Shown in pieces: positions 44,256-52,459 of a DNA stretch of 64,000 nt. The notes beneath the pieces are model-generated. The model was not told the origin of the DNA and did not search any database. It was given only the letters and a program-made list of their open reading frames with translations. Origin of the DNA: Hymenobacter lapidiphilus (GTDB taxonomy: Bacteria; Bacteroidota; Bacteroidia; Cytophagales; Hymenobacteraceae); assembly GCF_013377885.1 (NCBI RefSeq), contig NZ_JABKAU010000015.1, positions 1 through 64,000 on the forward strand, in the 5' to 3' direction. Made by a program: the position numbers and the translations under genes. Each line of letters starts with the position of its first letter. Position 1 is the first letter of the stretch.

Positions 44256-44543
44256 TTAGGTGCTGGATTTTCCACGACCTGCGAACAGGAAGTAGAGAAT
44301 CAGGCCACCCAACGGGAAGAGGAACACGATGGCCGCCCACAGGATCTTCTTACCGATGCCCCAGTTCTGACGAAAGATGTCGAAGAGCGCGAATACGTCG
44401 AGGGCCAGGATGATGTAGCCCCAAGTGGCCAGGCTGCCGTCGTTGTTGAAGCGGCTGCAGGAAGTGAGCAGCGAAACCGTGAGCAGCGAGAGAAGCAGGC
44501 CGGCACCGGGCAGGCGTTTGGTGAGCGTGTTGATGGCGTTCAT
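44256..44543 (-). CDS. PLDc_N-domain small membrane protein
   Basis: The 95-residue protein combines a lipoprotein-type N terminus (LLTVSLLTSC) with two hydrophobic segments (WGYIILALDVFALFDIF and LWAAIVFLFPLGGLILYF) carrying the PLDc_N pattern of the membrane domain found before cardiolipin synthases. No phospholipase motif is present, so it is a stand-alone PLDc_N protein. Such proteins are widespread and of unknown role. The signal with cysteine before two membrane segments is an odd combination; the cysteine may not be lipidated. Confidence 0.8.
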   Translation of the reverse strand: MNAINTLTKRLPGAGLLLSLLTVSLLTSCSRFNNDGSLATWGYIILALDVFALFDIFRQNWGIGKKILWAAIVFLFPLGGLILYFLFAGRGKSST

Positions 44544-44642
44544 GGCAGGGAAAGGTTAGGTTTGGAGAGTTATGGGCCCCTTTACGCAACGAACTCAAAA
44601 TAGATATTGAAAATCTATAATAATATATATTAACTATTTGAC

Positions 44643-45281
44643 TTACAGATACTTACCTACATATAACTGGATTTGCTCCAGAAAAATACCGGCTGCCTTC
44701 GGGATGAGCACCAAGGTGAGCACGACGCCGTAGAGGGCGCCGTAGAAGTGGGCGTCGTGGTTGATGTTGTCGCCTTGGCGCTGGCTCATGTAGTAGGAAT
44801 AGCCCAGGTATAGAAGGCCGAAAATGAAGCCCGGGATTTCGAAGGGAATAGGGAAGATGTAGAGGCCGGCCGCCGGGTTGAACAGGATAGCCGAGAACAC
44901 CACGGCCGACACGCCGCCCGAGGCTCCGAGCGAGCGGTAGTTGGGGTCGTCGCGGTGGCGCAGGTAAGTGGGCAAGCTGGAAACTATAATACCTCCCAGA
45001 TACAGCAGCAGGTACCACAACAACCCCGCCGTAGTCCCGAAGGCATACCCGAAAATGGTTTCGACTACCCGGCTGAACGAGTAGAAGGCAATCATATTAA
45101 ACAGCAGGTGCGTGAAGTCGGCGTGCAGGAAGCCCGAGGTGAGGAAGCGGTACCAGTCGTTCTTGCGCTTCATCTGGTAAGGCTCCAGAATCCAGCTTTC
45201 CAGAAAGTCGGGGTTCGACCAGGCATAGAGAGAAATGCCAACCGTAATTACGGCCAGCACCAGGGTGGCGGAAATTTCCAT
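44643..45281 (-). CDS. Rhomboid-family intramembrane serine protease
   Basis: The 212-residue protein has six to seven membrane segments. The catalytic serine is in LGASGGVSAVV (serine of GASGG) near residue 118 and the partner histidine is likely in INHDAHFYGALYG near residue 180. The WYRFLTSGFLHADFTHLLFN segment near residue 43 is the conserved L1 and second segment. It cleaves membrane-embedded substrates; which ones cannot be inferred. It lies 99 bases upstream of the PLDc_N gene on the same strand. Confidence 0.9.
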   Translation of the reverse strand: MEISATLVLAVITVGISLYAWSNPDFLESWILEPYQMKRKNDWYRFLTSGFLHADFTHLLFNMIAFYSFSRVVETIFGYAFGTTAGLLWYLLLYLGGIIVSSLPTYLRHRDDPNYRSLGASGGVSAVVFSAILFNPAAGLYIFPIPFEIPGFIFGLLYLGYSYYMSQRQGDNINHDAHFYGALYGVVLTLVLIPKAAGIFLEQIQLYVGKYL

Positions 45282-45356
45282 TCAGGGGACTAAGGGGTGA
45301 TAAGTAGTGATTGGGTGATGAGTGAACAGAGGTGGAAGAAACGGTGAGTGATAAAA

Positions 45357-45477
45357 AACGTGTCATGCTGAGCGGAGTCGAAGCATCTCTACCGCAATGC
45401 TAACCCTGTCGTTGGATTGCCATTGCAACGAAGCAGTGGAGATGCTTCGCCTCCAGCTACGCTCAACATGACACGTT
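45357..45477. repeat. REP/BIME-like palindromic element 7 (subfamily A)
   Basis: AACGTGTCATGCTGAGCGG and a right end ACATGACACGTT flank a centre that differs from the other A members. Arms are imperfect, with an insertion in the right arm. It lies 35 bases past the stop of the polyprenyl synthase gene on the minus strand. Confidence 0.8.
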
Positions 45478-45511
45478 CTTTATCACTCACCCTTTTTTCG
45501 GCTGTTCCCTC

Positions 45512-46483
45512 CTACTGCTCGCGTTCCAGCAGCTGCAGGGCCAATTGGTGCAGAGGCTTTTTGCGCATTTCGGGGGCCGCCACGCGCTCCAGGTGCTGCA
45601 GGGCATCCACGAAGTAGTCGTTGATAAGGGCTTCGGTCTGGGGGCGGATTTCGAGCTCATCGTAGATAGCGCGCACGGCCCGGATTTTACCGTCCTCATC
45701 CGTTACCGGCTGGCCCACGTGCTGGGCCAGGATGGCCTGCTGGGCGGGGTTGGCCTGGGCCTGCGCGGTGAGCAGCAGGAAGGTCTTTTTATCGGCCAGA
45801 ATATCGCCGCCCACGCGCTTGCCGAAGGTGGCCGCGTCGCCGTACACGTCGAGCAGGTCGTCGCGCAGCTGAAAGGCAATGCCGATGCCCACACCGAACT
45901 GGCGCAGGTGGTCGGCATCCTCCTCCGAAGCACCCCCGAGCCGGGCGCCCAGCTCCAGCGCGAAGCCCAGCAGCACGGCCGTTTTCAGCCGGATCATATC
46001 CAGGTACTGAGCAATGCTGACGTCGGTGCGGGTTTCAAACTCCATGTCCCACTGCTGGCCCTCGCAGACCTCGGCGGCGGTTTGGGAGAAGCGGCGCAGC
46101 AACGGGGCCAGCAGGGCCGGCGGCATATCAAACAGCAGCTCGTAGGCCCGCACCAGCATCACATCGCCGCTCAGAATGGCCACGTTGGGGTTCCATTTTT
46201 CATGCACCGTGGGCTGGCCGCGGCGCAGCGGGGCCTGGTCCATCAGGTCATCATGGAGCAGCGTGAAGTTGTGGAAGACTTCGGTGGCCAGCGCGGGCTT
46301 CACCACGGCACCGAGCTCGTCGGTGAACAGGTGGGCACCCATGAGAGCCAACACCGGCCGGATGCGCTTGCCGCCAAGGCGCATGATGTAGCGGATGGGC
46401 TCGTAGAGGCTGGTCGGCTCCTGCCCGTAGCGCAGGTCGGCGAGGCCGGCCGTGAGTTTATCGGTGAAGAAAGATAGGTCCAT
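45512..46483 (-). CDS. Polyprenyl synthetase family protein
   Basis: The 323-residue protein makes a prenyl diphosphate. The first aspartate-rich motif is LLHDDLMD (DDxxD) near residue 95 and the second FQLRDDLLDVYGD further on, with GGKRIRPVLALMGAHLF at residues 37-53. Whether it makes farnesyl, geranylgeranyl or longer quinone-chain products cannot be decided from motifs alone. The start at MDLSFFTDKL is chosen because upstream residues overlap the divergent TonB-C gene. The genes are divergent with 80 bases between starts. Confidence 0.92.
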   Translation of the reverse strand: MDLSFFTDKLTAGLADLRYGQEPTSLYEPIRYIMRLGGKRIRPVLALMGAHLFTDELGAVVKPALATEVFHNFTLLHDDLMDQAPLRRGQPTVHEKWNPNVAILSGDVMLVRAYELLFDMPPALLAPLLRRFSQTAAEVCEGQQWDMEFETRTDVSIAQYLDMIRLKTAVLLGFALELGARLGGASEEDADHLRQFGVGIGIAFQLRDDLLDVYGDAATFGKRVGGDILADKKTFLLLTAQAQANPAQQAILAQHVGQPVTDEDGKIRAVRAIYDELEIRPQTEALINDYFVDALQHLERVAAPEMRKKPLHQLALQLLEREQ

Positions 46484-46563
46484 GCAAGAGAACAGATTGA
46501 GCAGGGAAAGGTACGGCGGGTTGTGGGAAGCGGTGCTCCGCCCAACTTCGTATCTTCCCTGCC

Positions 46564-47070
46564 ATGAGCGCCAAAACCTCATTAGTGCTGCTGGTTTTGC
46601 TGCTACCCCCCGCAATAGCCGTAGCGCAGCACTCCTACAACCGCTGGGACGCTCGTCCACCCGACCCCATTGTGCCACTGCCCCGAAAAACGAACCGGCA
46701 GCCAACAGCCCCAAAGGCTACCCCGCCAACTCCCGCCGCCCCCGATTCGGTGGCGCTTACGACGGGCAGATACATGCGGGTGGAGACGCTACCAACGTTC
46801 CCGGGTGGGGCGCAGGCCATGTACACAGCCATCAGCCGGAACCTGAAACGGCCCGGTGGCCCACGGCAGCGCGGGCAGGTGATGGTGAAGTTCACAGTGC
46901 TGGCATCAGGGGCCTTATCCGGCATCGGGGTAGTGCCGGGCCGGGGCCTGAACCCGGCCTACGATGCCGCGGCAGTAGCGGCGGTAAGCCGATTGAACAC
47001 CTTCACGCCGGGCAAGCGCGGCAGGCAGCCCGTCGATATGGTGCTGACGGTGCCAGTGGAGTTTCGGTAG
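46564..47070 (+). CDS. Secreted protein with TonB C-terminal domain
   Basis: The 168-residue protein has a cleavable-looking signal peptide (LVLLVLLLPPAIAVAQ), a proline-rich stretch (PLPRKTNRQPTAPKATPPTP) and a TonB C-terminal domain (GQVMVKFTVLASGALSGIGV and TFTPGKRGRQPVDM). Classical TonB keeps an uncleaved N-terminal helix tied to ExbB and ExbD; if the signal here is cleaved, energy coupling through that helix is unlikely. A soluble periplasmic form is one reading. Neighbouring ExbB or ExbD genes are absent. Confidence 0.78.
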   Translation: MSAKTSLVLLVLLLPPAIAVAQHSYNRWDARPPDPIVPLPRKTNRQPTAPKATPPTPAAPDSVALTTGRYMRVETLPTFPGGAQAMYTAISRNLKRPGGPRQRGQVMVKFTVLASGALSGIGVVPGRGLNPAYDAAAVAAVSRLNTFTPGKRGRQPVDMVLTVPVEFR

Positions 47071-47084
47071 CGCTTACCCTTGAG

Positions 47085-47191
47085 CCCGCTTGTCGTCCTG
47101 ACGAAGGAAGGACCTTACCCCGCCGAAACAGCCGTATCAACGACTCGTTTCAACAAAATAAGGTCCTTCCTTCGTCAGGATGACAAGCGGG
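47085..47191. repeat. REP/BIME-like palindromic element 8 (subfamily C)
   Basis: CCCGCTTGTCGTCCTGACG and the complement at the right end flank an irregular centre; the right arm shares 28 bases with the right arm of element 5. It sits between the convergent TonB-C and rnr genes, 15 and 9 bases from their stops. Confidence 0.88.
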
Positions 47192-47199
47192 TTCGGTTT

Positions 47200-49851
47200 C
47201 TACCGGCGGCGCTTGCCCCCGCCGCCTTTGCTGCTGCTCTTGCCGTCGGAACGGCCGCCAGCGCTATTGCTGCTGTTTTTGCCATCGGAGCGGCCGCCTT
47301 CGCCACGGCCGCCGGACTTGCCGCCGCCGCCGCGCTCCGGACGGCCGCCACGCGGACGGCTGCCGCTTTCGCGGCGCTCCTGCTGCTCGCGCTGCTTCAC
47401 GTCGTCGGGGCGGTCGTCTACCAGGGCGAAGTCGATGGTGCGGTCGAGCAGGTTCACGGCTTTCACTTCCACCTGCAGCTCGTCGCCGAACTGGATGATG
47501 CGCTTGCTACCCTGGCCCACGAGGCGGTAGTTGTCCTTGTCGAGCTCGAAAGTGTCGCCGGGAATGTCGCTGATGCGAATCATGCCCTCGCACTTGTTCT
47601 CGGCAATTTCCACGTACATGCCCCACTCGGTAAGGCCCGACACCACGCCGGTAAACTGCTCGCCGATGTGGTCCTGCAGGAACTCGACCTGCTTGAACTT
47701 GATGCTGGCGCGCTCGGCGCTGGCAGCCAGTTTCTCGCGCTCCGACGAGTGCTTGCACTCCTCCTCAATCGGCTCCACTTCCACGTTCTTACCGCCCTCC
47801 AGGTAGTGTTCCAGCAGGCGGTGGGCCATCATGTCGGGGTAGCGACGGATGGGCGAGGTGAAGTGCGAGTAGTGCTCGAAGGCCAGACCGAAGTGCCCGC
47901 GCGGGTCGGTGGTGTAGGTAGCTTTAGCCATGGTGCGGATAGCCAGCGTCTGGAGCACGTTCTGCTCGGGGCGGCCCACCACTTCCAGGTTCAGGTCGTT
48001 GAGTTCGGTGCTCAGCTTCTGCACGTCTTTCAGCTCCAGGTGGTAGCCGAATTTCTTGGCGAACAGGGCAAAGTTCTGCAGACGCTCGGGGTCGGGCGAG
48101 TCGTGCACCCGGTACACCATTGTGAAGCGCGGCTTGGTTTTCTTCAGCTTGAAGACGAACTCGGCCACCTTGCGGTTGGCCAGCAGCATGAACTCCTCAA
48201 TCATCTTGTGGGCATCCTTGCGCTCTTTCACGAACACGCCCAGCGGCTTGCCGTCCTCATCGAGGCGGAACTTCACCTCCTGGGTTTCGAAGCTGATGGC
48301 ACCCTGCTTGAAGCGGGCCGCGCACAGCTTTTTGGCAATGCGGTTCATCAGCTGTACCTCCTGGGTATAGTCCGATTCCAGGCCTTCAATCCGTTCCTGC
48401 GCATCTTCATAAGCAAAGCGACGGTCGGAGTGAATGACGGTTTTACCCAGCCAAGTGGAGTACAGCTTGCCGTTCTCATCCAGCTCAAACACAGCCGAAA
48501 ACGTCAGCTTGTCCTCGTTGGGCCGCAACGAACAGAGGCCGTTGCTCAGGTGCTCGGGCAGCATCGGAATCACGCGGTCCACGAGGTACACCGAGGTGGC
48601 GCGGCTGCGGGCCTCGTTCTCCAGGGCCGTATCGAGGCGCACGTAATGGGTTACGTCGGCAATGTGCACGCCGATTTCCCAGTGCCCGTTTTCGAGCTGC
48701 TGGATAGAAAGCGCATCGTCAAAGTCCTTGGCGTCGGCCGGGTCGATGGTGAAGGTGGTGACGTCGCGGAAGTCGCGGCGGCGCGCAATCTCCTCGGCCG
48801 GAATAGCCACGGGCATCGCCTGGGCATCGGCCTCCACTTCGGCCGGGAACTCGAAGGGCAGTCCGAACTCGGCCATGATGGCGTTGATTTCGGCTTCGTT
48901 GCCACCAGCCTGGCCGAAGCTGCGCACCACTACGCCGGCCGGCGAACGGTCGGAGCCGTCTTCCGGAAACTCGGTGACGTGCACGAGGACCTTGTCGCCG
49001 TGCTCGGCGCCGTTGAGGTCGTCCTGGCTCACGTACACATCGAAGTACATCTTGCGGTTGTCCGCCTTCACGAAGGCCACATGGTCGCGAATCTGCAGGC
49101 GGCCCACTACCTCGGGGCGCTTACGGTCGAGTACCTCCACCACGTCGCCCACCGGGCGGCCGTCGCGGGAGCCGCGCAGGCGCAGGCGCACGGTGTCGCC
49201 CTGCATGGCAAAGCGCAGGCGGTCGGTGAACACGCGCACGTCGTTCTCCGTCTCCTCGCTAATCACGAAGGCGTACTTCTCGGTGGCCAGCGCCACGGTG
49301 CCTACAATGGTGTCGCCTCCGCTTTCGCGGCGGCGGCGCGGGGCCTGCGGGTCGTCGGCATCGGCGAAGTCGAAGCCGGCCTCGCGGCGGCGGTGCACCA
49401 CAGGGTCCTGGCCGAATTCACTTTCGGCTACCCGGCCGCCGCGGGGCAGCCGCTTGCCCGCCGGCAGCTCGCCGGGTTCGGTAACGGGGGCCGCAGGAGC
49501 TGCCGCTTCTTCGCCGGCTTCTCCTTTTTTACCGCCCTTACGACGGCCTTTGGGCGCGGCGGCCTGGGCCTGCTGGGCCTCGTCGGTGAGGCGATACTCA
49601 TCATTCTGGATCAGGAGCAACTGGTTTTCCTGGCGCAGCTCGCGCAGGTGGGCAAACACCACCTCACGCTGGTCTTTGGTAGTCACGCCAAGGCGGCGCG
49701 AGAGCTGGCGGTAGGTAAGCACCTTGCCGGGGTTGTCGCGGAAAATCCGCATAATCTGATCCTGGCTGATGGGAGTTGCGGCGGCCGCAGTTTCGGTTGA
49801 GGAGGCCTTCGCGCGGGAGGCGCGGGGGGCCGATTGGGAGGGTTGTTTCAT
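47200..49851 (-). CDS. rnr: Ribonuclease R
   Basis: RNase R degrades structured RNA 3' to 5'. The 883-residue protein has a winged-helix region at about residues 31-90, cold-shock-like domains to about 320, the catalytic RNB domain with TIDPADAKDFDDAL at residues 368-381, and an S1 domain near 730-815. The last roughly 70 residues are R, G, S and D-rich (RPRGGRPERGGGGKSG), an RNA-binding tail. Residues 97-180 are also low in complexity. It converges on the TonB-C gene across palindromic element 8. Confidence 0.95.
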   Translation of the reverse strand: MKQPSQSAPRASRAKASSTETAAAATPISQDQIMRIFRDNPGKVLTYRQLSRRLGVTTKDQREVVFAHLRELRQENQLLLIQNDEYRLTDEAQQAQAAAPKGRRKGGKKGEAGEEAAAPAAPVTEPGELPAGKRLPRGGRVAESEFGQDPVVHRRREAGFDFADADDPQAPRRRRESGGDTIVGTVALATEKYAFVISEETENDVRVFTDRLRFAMQGDTVRLRLRGSRDGRPVGDVVEVLDRKRPEVVGRLQIRDHVAFVKADNRKMYFDVYVSQDDLNGAEHGDKVLVHVTEFPEDGSDRSPAGVVVRSFGQAGGNEAEINAIMAEFGLPFEFPAEVEADAQAMPVAIPAEEIARRRDFRDVTTFTIDPADAKDFDDALSIQQLENGHWEIGVHIADVTHYVRLDTALENEARSRATSVYLVDRVIPMLPEHLSNGLCSLRPNEDKLTFSAVFELDENGKLYSTWLGKTVIHSDRRFAYEDAQERIEGLESDYTQEVQLMNRIAKKLCAARFKQGAISFETQEVKFRLDEDGKPLGVFVKERKDAHKMIEEFMLLANRKVAEFVFKLKKTKPRFTMVYRVHDSPDPERLQNFALFAKKFGYHLELKDVQKLSTELNDLNLEVVGRPEQNVLQTLAIRTMAKATYTTDPRGHFGLAFEHYSHFTSPIRRYPDMMAHRLLEHYLEGGKNVEVEPIEEECKHSSEREKLAASAERASIKFKQVEFLQDHIGEQFTGVVSGLTEWGMYVEIAENKCEGMIRISDIPGDTFELDKDNYRLVGQGSKRIIQFGDELQVEVKAVNLLDRTIDFALVDDRPDDVKQREQQERRESGSRPRGGRPERGGGGKSGGRGEGGRSDGKNSSNSAGGRSDGKSSSKGGGGKRRR

Positions 49852-50030
49852 GTAGTCAGTCGGGCCGCCGGGTGTGTCTTTTCTCAGGCGGCAGAAGTTG
49901 AATGAGGGGAAGGCTTCAGCTTGAATGCCTTCGGGAAATTGAAAAAGGAAGCGGCACAGCGGCCGCCGTAAGATACTACGGAATATAACGGCGAATAACT
50001 ATATCAGGGTTAATAGAGCGTGTAACAGGC

Positions 50031-50126
50031 CGTCATACAGAGCGCAGCGAAGCATCTCGCGTGCTGACGCTGCAATGCCTGACTCAACATCAGCACGCGA
50101 GATGCTTCGCTACGCTCTGCATGACG
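50031..50126. repeat. REP/BIME-like palindromic element 9 (mosaic A/B)
   Basis: The outer arms (CGTCATACAGAGCGCAGCG and complement) resemble subfamily B outer parts, with AGCATCTC as in subfamily A and an inner GCGTGCTGA shared with element 4. It lies 25 bases past the ABC gene stop on the minus strand. Confidence 0.85.
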
Positions 50127-50150
50127 TGCTGGTGAGCCTGCTACTACCTG

Positions 50151-52253
50151 TTACCTCCTGCCCGCCACGGCGGCGCGGATATCGGCCGGGGAGTCGCGGG
50201 GGATGGCGGCTAATAGCTGCCGGGTGTACGCGTGCTGGGGGTTGGCGTAGATGTCGGCGGCAGGGCCGCTTTCCACAATCTGGCCCTGGCGCATAACCAG
50301 TAGCCGGTCGCTCATAAACCGGGCCACCGAGAGGTCGTGGGTGATGAATAGATAGGTGATGCCGAACTCGCGTTTGAGGTCGTTGAGCAGGTTGAGCACC
50401 TGCGCCTGCACCGACACGTCGAGGGCCGAAACCGATTCGTCGCAGATGATGCACTTGGGTTGCAGGGCTAGGGCGCGGGCAATGCAGATGCGCTGGCGCT
50501 GACCGCCGCTGAACTCGTGCGGGTAGCGCATAAAGTGCTCCTCACGCAGGCCCACCGTGCGCAGCAGCTCCAGCACTCGGGCCTTCTGCTGCTCGCCGCT
50601 ACCACCCACGCCGTGCACCCGCATAGGCTCCCAGATGGCCTCGCCAACCGTCAGCATGGGGTTGAGGGCGGCGTAGGGGTCCTGGAATACCATCTGAAAA
50701 TCGCGCCGCCGCCGCCGCAGGGCTTCGGCCGGCAGCGTGGCCCAATCGTCGCCCCCAAACAGGATGCGGCCGGCCGTTGGTTCCACCAGCCGCAGCAGCG
50801 CCCGGCCCAGCGTGGTTTTGCCGCAGCCCGATTCGCCCACCAGCCCGACAGTTTCGCCCGGGTAAATGGCGAAGCTCACCCCATCCACGGCCCGCACAAA
50901 CTCCGGCTTCCGGTTGAAAAAGCCTTTGCGAATCGGAAAGTATACCTGCAGGTTCTCGACCTGCAGAAGGGGGCTACCAAAACCTGATGCTCCAGGATTG
51001 AAACCCTGAGCTACGAAGCGGGCGGTAGTAGTAGCGGCAGCTTTGGTAGCCTTGTCTGAAGCTGCTTCTCCCCCGTTTGCCTGTCCCCCATCGTCCTGCG
51101 AGGCACTGACCAGCCCAGTGCCTAAGCCCTGAGACGCGGGAGCCGAAAGGTCCGCCTGAGCTGTCTGCGAAGCCTGCGCCAATGGGTCGGCAGTGAGCGG
51201 CAGCGGTAGGCCCGATTCGGCCGACGGGGCTGATTCGAGGCCGAAATGCGGGGTTGCGGGGCGTGAAACAGAATGTTCCACGGGAAACATTTTGGTGGTG
51301 TCGGCTTCGCTGGCAGGTAATGGTCCAGCTTCAGCAGCCGTTTCAGCCTCAATTACTTGCGCGGTGGCGCTTTCAGTGGAAATAAAGCCCCCATCGGCTG
51401 TTTCCTGCATGAAATCGGCCACTACGGGAAGTTTTTTGCGGCCCACCGAAAGTTTTGGGCGGCAGGCCAGCAGGCCCTTGGTGTAGGGGTGCTGGGGGTT
51501 GGTGAAGATGTCGAGCACGGGGCCTTGCTCCACCACGTGGCCGCGGTACATCACCAGAATCCGGTCGGCTATTTCGGCTACCACGCCCAGGTCGTGGGTG
51601 ATGAAGATGACGGCCGTGTTGTGCTCGCGCCGCAGCTCGTCGATGAGGCGGAGCACCTGCGCCTGCACGGTTACGTCGAGGGCGGTGGTGGGCTCGTCGG
51701 CAATCAGCAGGGCGGGGTTGCAGGCCATGGCCATGGCAATCATCACGCGCTGCTTCTGCCCGCCACTGATTTCGTGAGGGTAGCTGGTGAAGATTTTCTC
51801 GGGCCGGGGCAGTTGCGCCATCGTGAACAGCTCGACGGTGCGGGTGTGGGCCTCCGTTGAGCTCAGGCTGGTGTGTAGCCGCAGGGCCTCCACCACCTGG
51901 GGGCCGCAGTGGTACACCGGGTTCAGCGAGGTCATGGGCTCCTGGAATATCATCCCGATATCATTGCCCCGCACCTGCCGCAGCTGCTCACTGGTGAGCG
52001 TGAACAGATCCACATCGCCCAGCACCTCGCTCTGAAACCGGGCTTCGCCGCTTGCAATCCGGCCGGGCGGCATGGGCACCAGCCCCATCAGGGCCAGCGA
52101 GGTAACCGATTTACCCGAGCCCGACTCGCCCACAATAGCCAGCGTCTCGCCCCGGTGCAAATCAAACGAAATGCCCTCCACGGCCCGCGTATTGCCGCGG
52201 TGGCTGTGAAAGTCGATGGTCAGGTCGCGGACGGAGAGGATGGGAGCGGGCAT
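50151..52253 (-). CDS. Fused dipeptide-type ABC transporter ATPase (DppD-DppF-like)
   Basis: One 700-residue chain contains two complete ATPases of the dipeptide/oligopeptide class. The first, about residues 1-275, has Walker A GESGSGKS and signature ISGGQKQRV; the second, from residue 429, has GESGCGKTT and [15 protein letters not shown] with Walker [13 protein letters not shown]. Typical genomes encode the two halves separately; single-chain forms such as YejF and GsiA also exist. A linker of about 150 residues rich in A, S, Q and T joins them and holds a parS-like site in the DNA (residues 322-327, MFPVEH). No permease gene is adjacent. Confidence 0.9.
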   Translation of the reverse strand: MPAPILSVRDLTIDFHSHRGNTRAVEGISFDLHRGETLAIVGESGSGKSVTSLALMGLVPMPPGRIASGEARFQSEVLGDVDLFTLTSEQLRQVRGNDIGMIFQEPMTSLNPVYHCGPQVVEALRLHTSLSSTEAHTRTVELFTMAQLPRPEKIFTSYPHEISGGQKQRVMIAMAMACNPALLIADEPTTALDVTVQAQVLRLIDELRREHNTAVIFITHDLGVVAEIADRILVMYRGHVVEQGPVLDIFTNPQHPYTKGLLACRPKLSVGRKKLPVVADFMQETADGGFISTESATAQVIEAETAAEAGPLPASEADTTKMFPVEHSVSRPATPHFGLESAPSAESGLPLPLTADPLAQASQTAQADLSAPASQGLGTGLVSASQDDGGQANGGEAASDKATKAAATTTARFVAQGFNPGASGFGSPLLQVENLQVYFPIRKGFFNRKPEFVRAVDGVSFAIYPGETVGLVGESGCGKTTLGRALLRLVEPTAGRILFGGDDWATLPAEALRRRRRDFQMVFQDPYAALNPMLTVGEAIWEPMRVHGVGGSGEQQKARVLELLRTVGLREEHFMRYPHEFSGGQRQRICIARALALQPKCIICDESVSALDVSVQAQVLNLLNDLKREFGITYLFITHDLSVARFMSDRLLVMRQGQIVESGPAADIYANPQHAYTRQLLAAIPRDSPADIRAAVAGRR
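51274..51289. promoter_or_regulatory. parS-like ParB-binding site 2
   Basis: TGTTCCACGGGAAACA matches TGTTCCACGTGAAACA at 15 of 16 positions, inside the linker-coding part of the ABC gene. Together with site 1 it makes two parS-like sites 9.4 kb apart. Confidence 0.6.
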
Positions 52254-52356
52254 GGGGTAAAGATAACGGGCGAAGCGCTGGTTGGTCCGACACGCAAACG
52301 GCCCACCATGAGGCGGGCCGTGTAACTGGCTATCGAAGCTGTTTAGAAAATCAACA

Positions 52357-52454
52357 GAACGTCATGCTGAGCGAAGTCGAAGCATCTCTACCGCTTTGTT
52401 GAACGACTGCTACGAAGCGGTAGAGATGCCTCGACTTCGCTCAGCATGACGTTC
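52357..52454. repeat. REP/BIME-like palindromic element 10 (subfamily A)
   Basis: GAACGTCATGCTGAGCGAAG with a right end CAGCATGACGTTC. Arms match strongly over about 45 bases. It ends 6 bases past the lspA stop codon on the minus strand. Confidence 0.9.
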
Positions 52455-52459
52455 TATTA

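Noticed and set aside
47080..49800. 906-residue open frame on the plus strand opposite rnr
   Set aside because: Composition is a shadow of rnr (A, G, V, H, L rich, no domain). The real RNase R motifs are on the minus strand.
13412..52454. CRISPR array made of the palindromes
   Set aside because: The elements are kilobases apart, differ from one another and lack regular spacers or cas genes.
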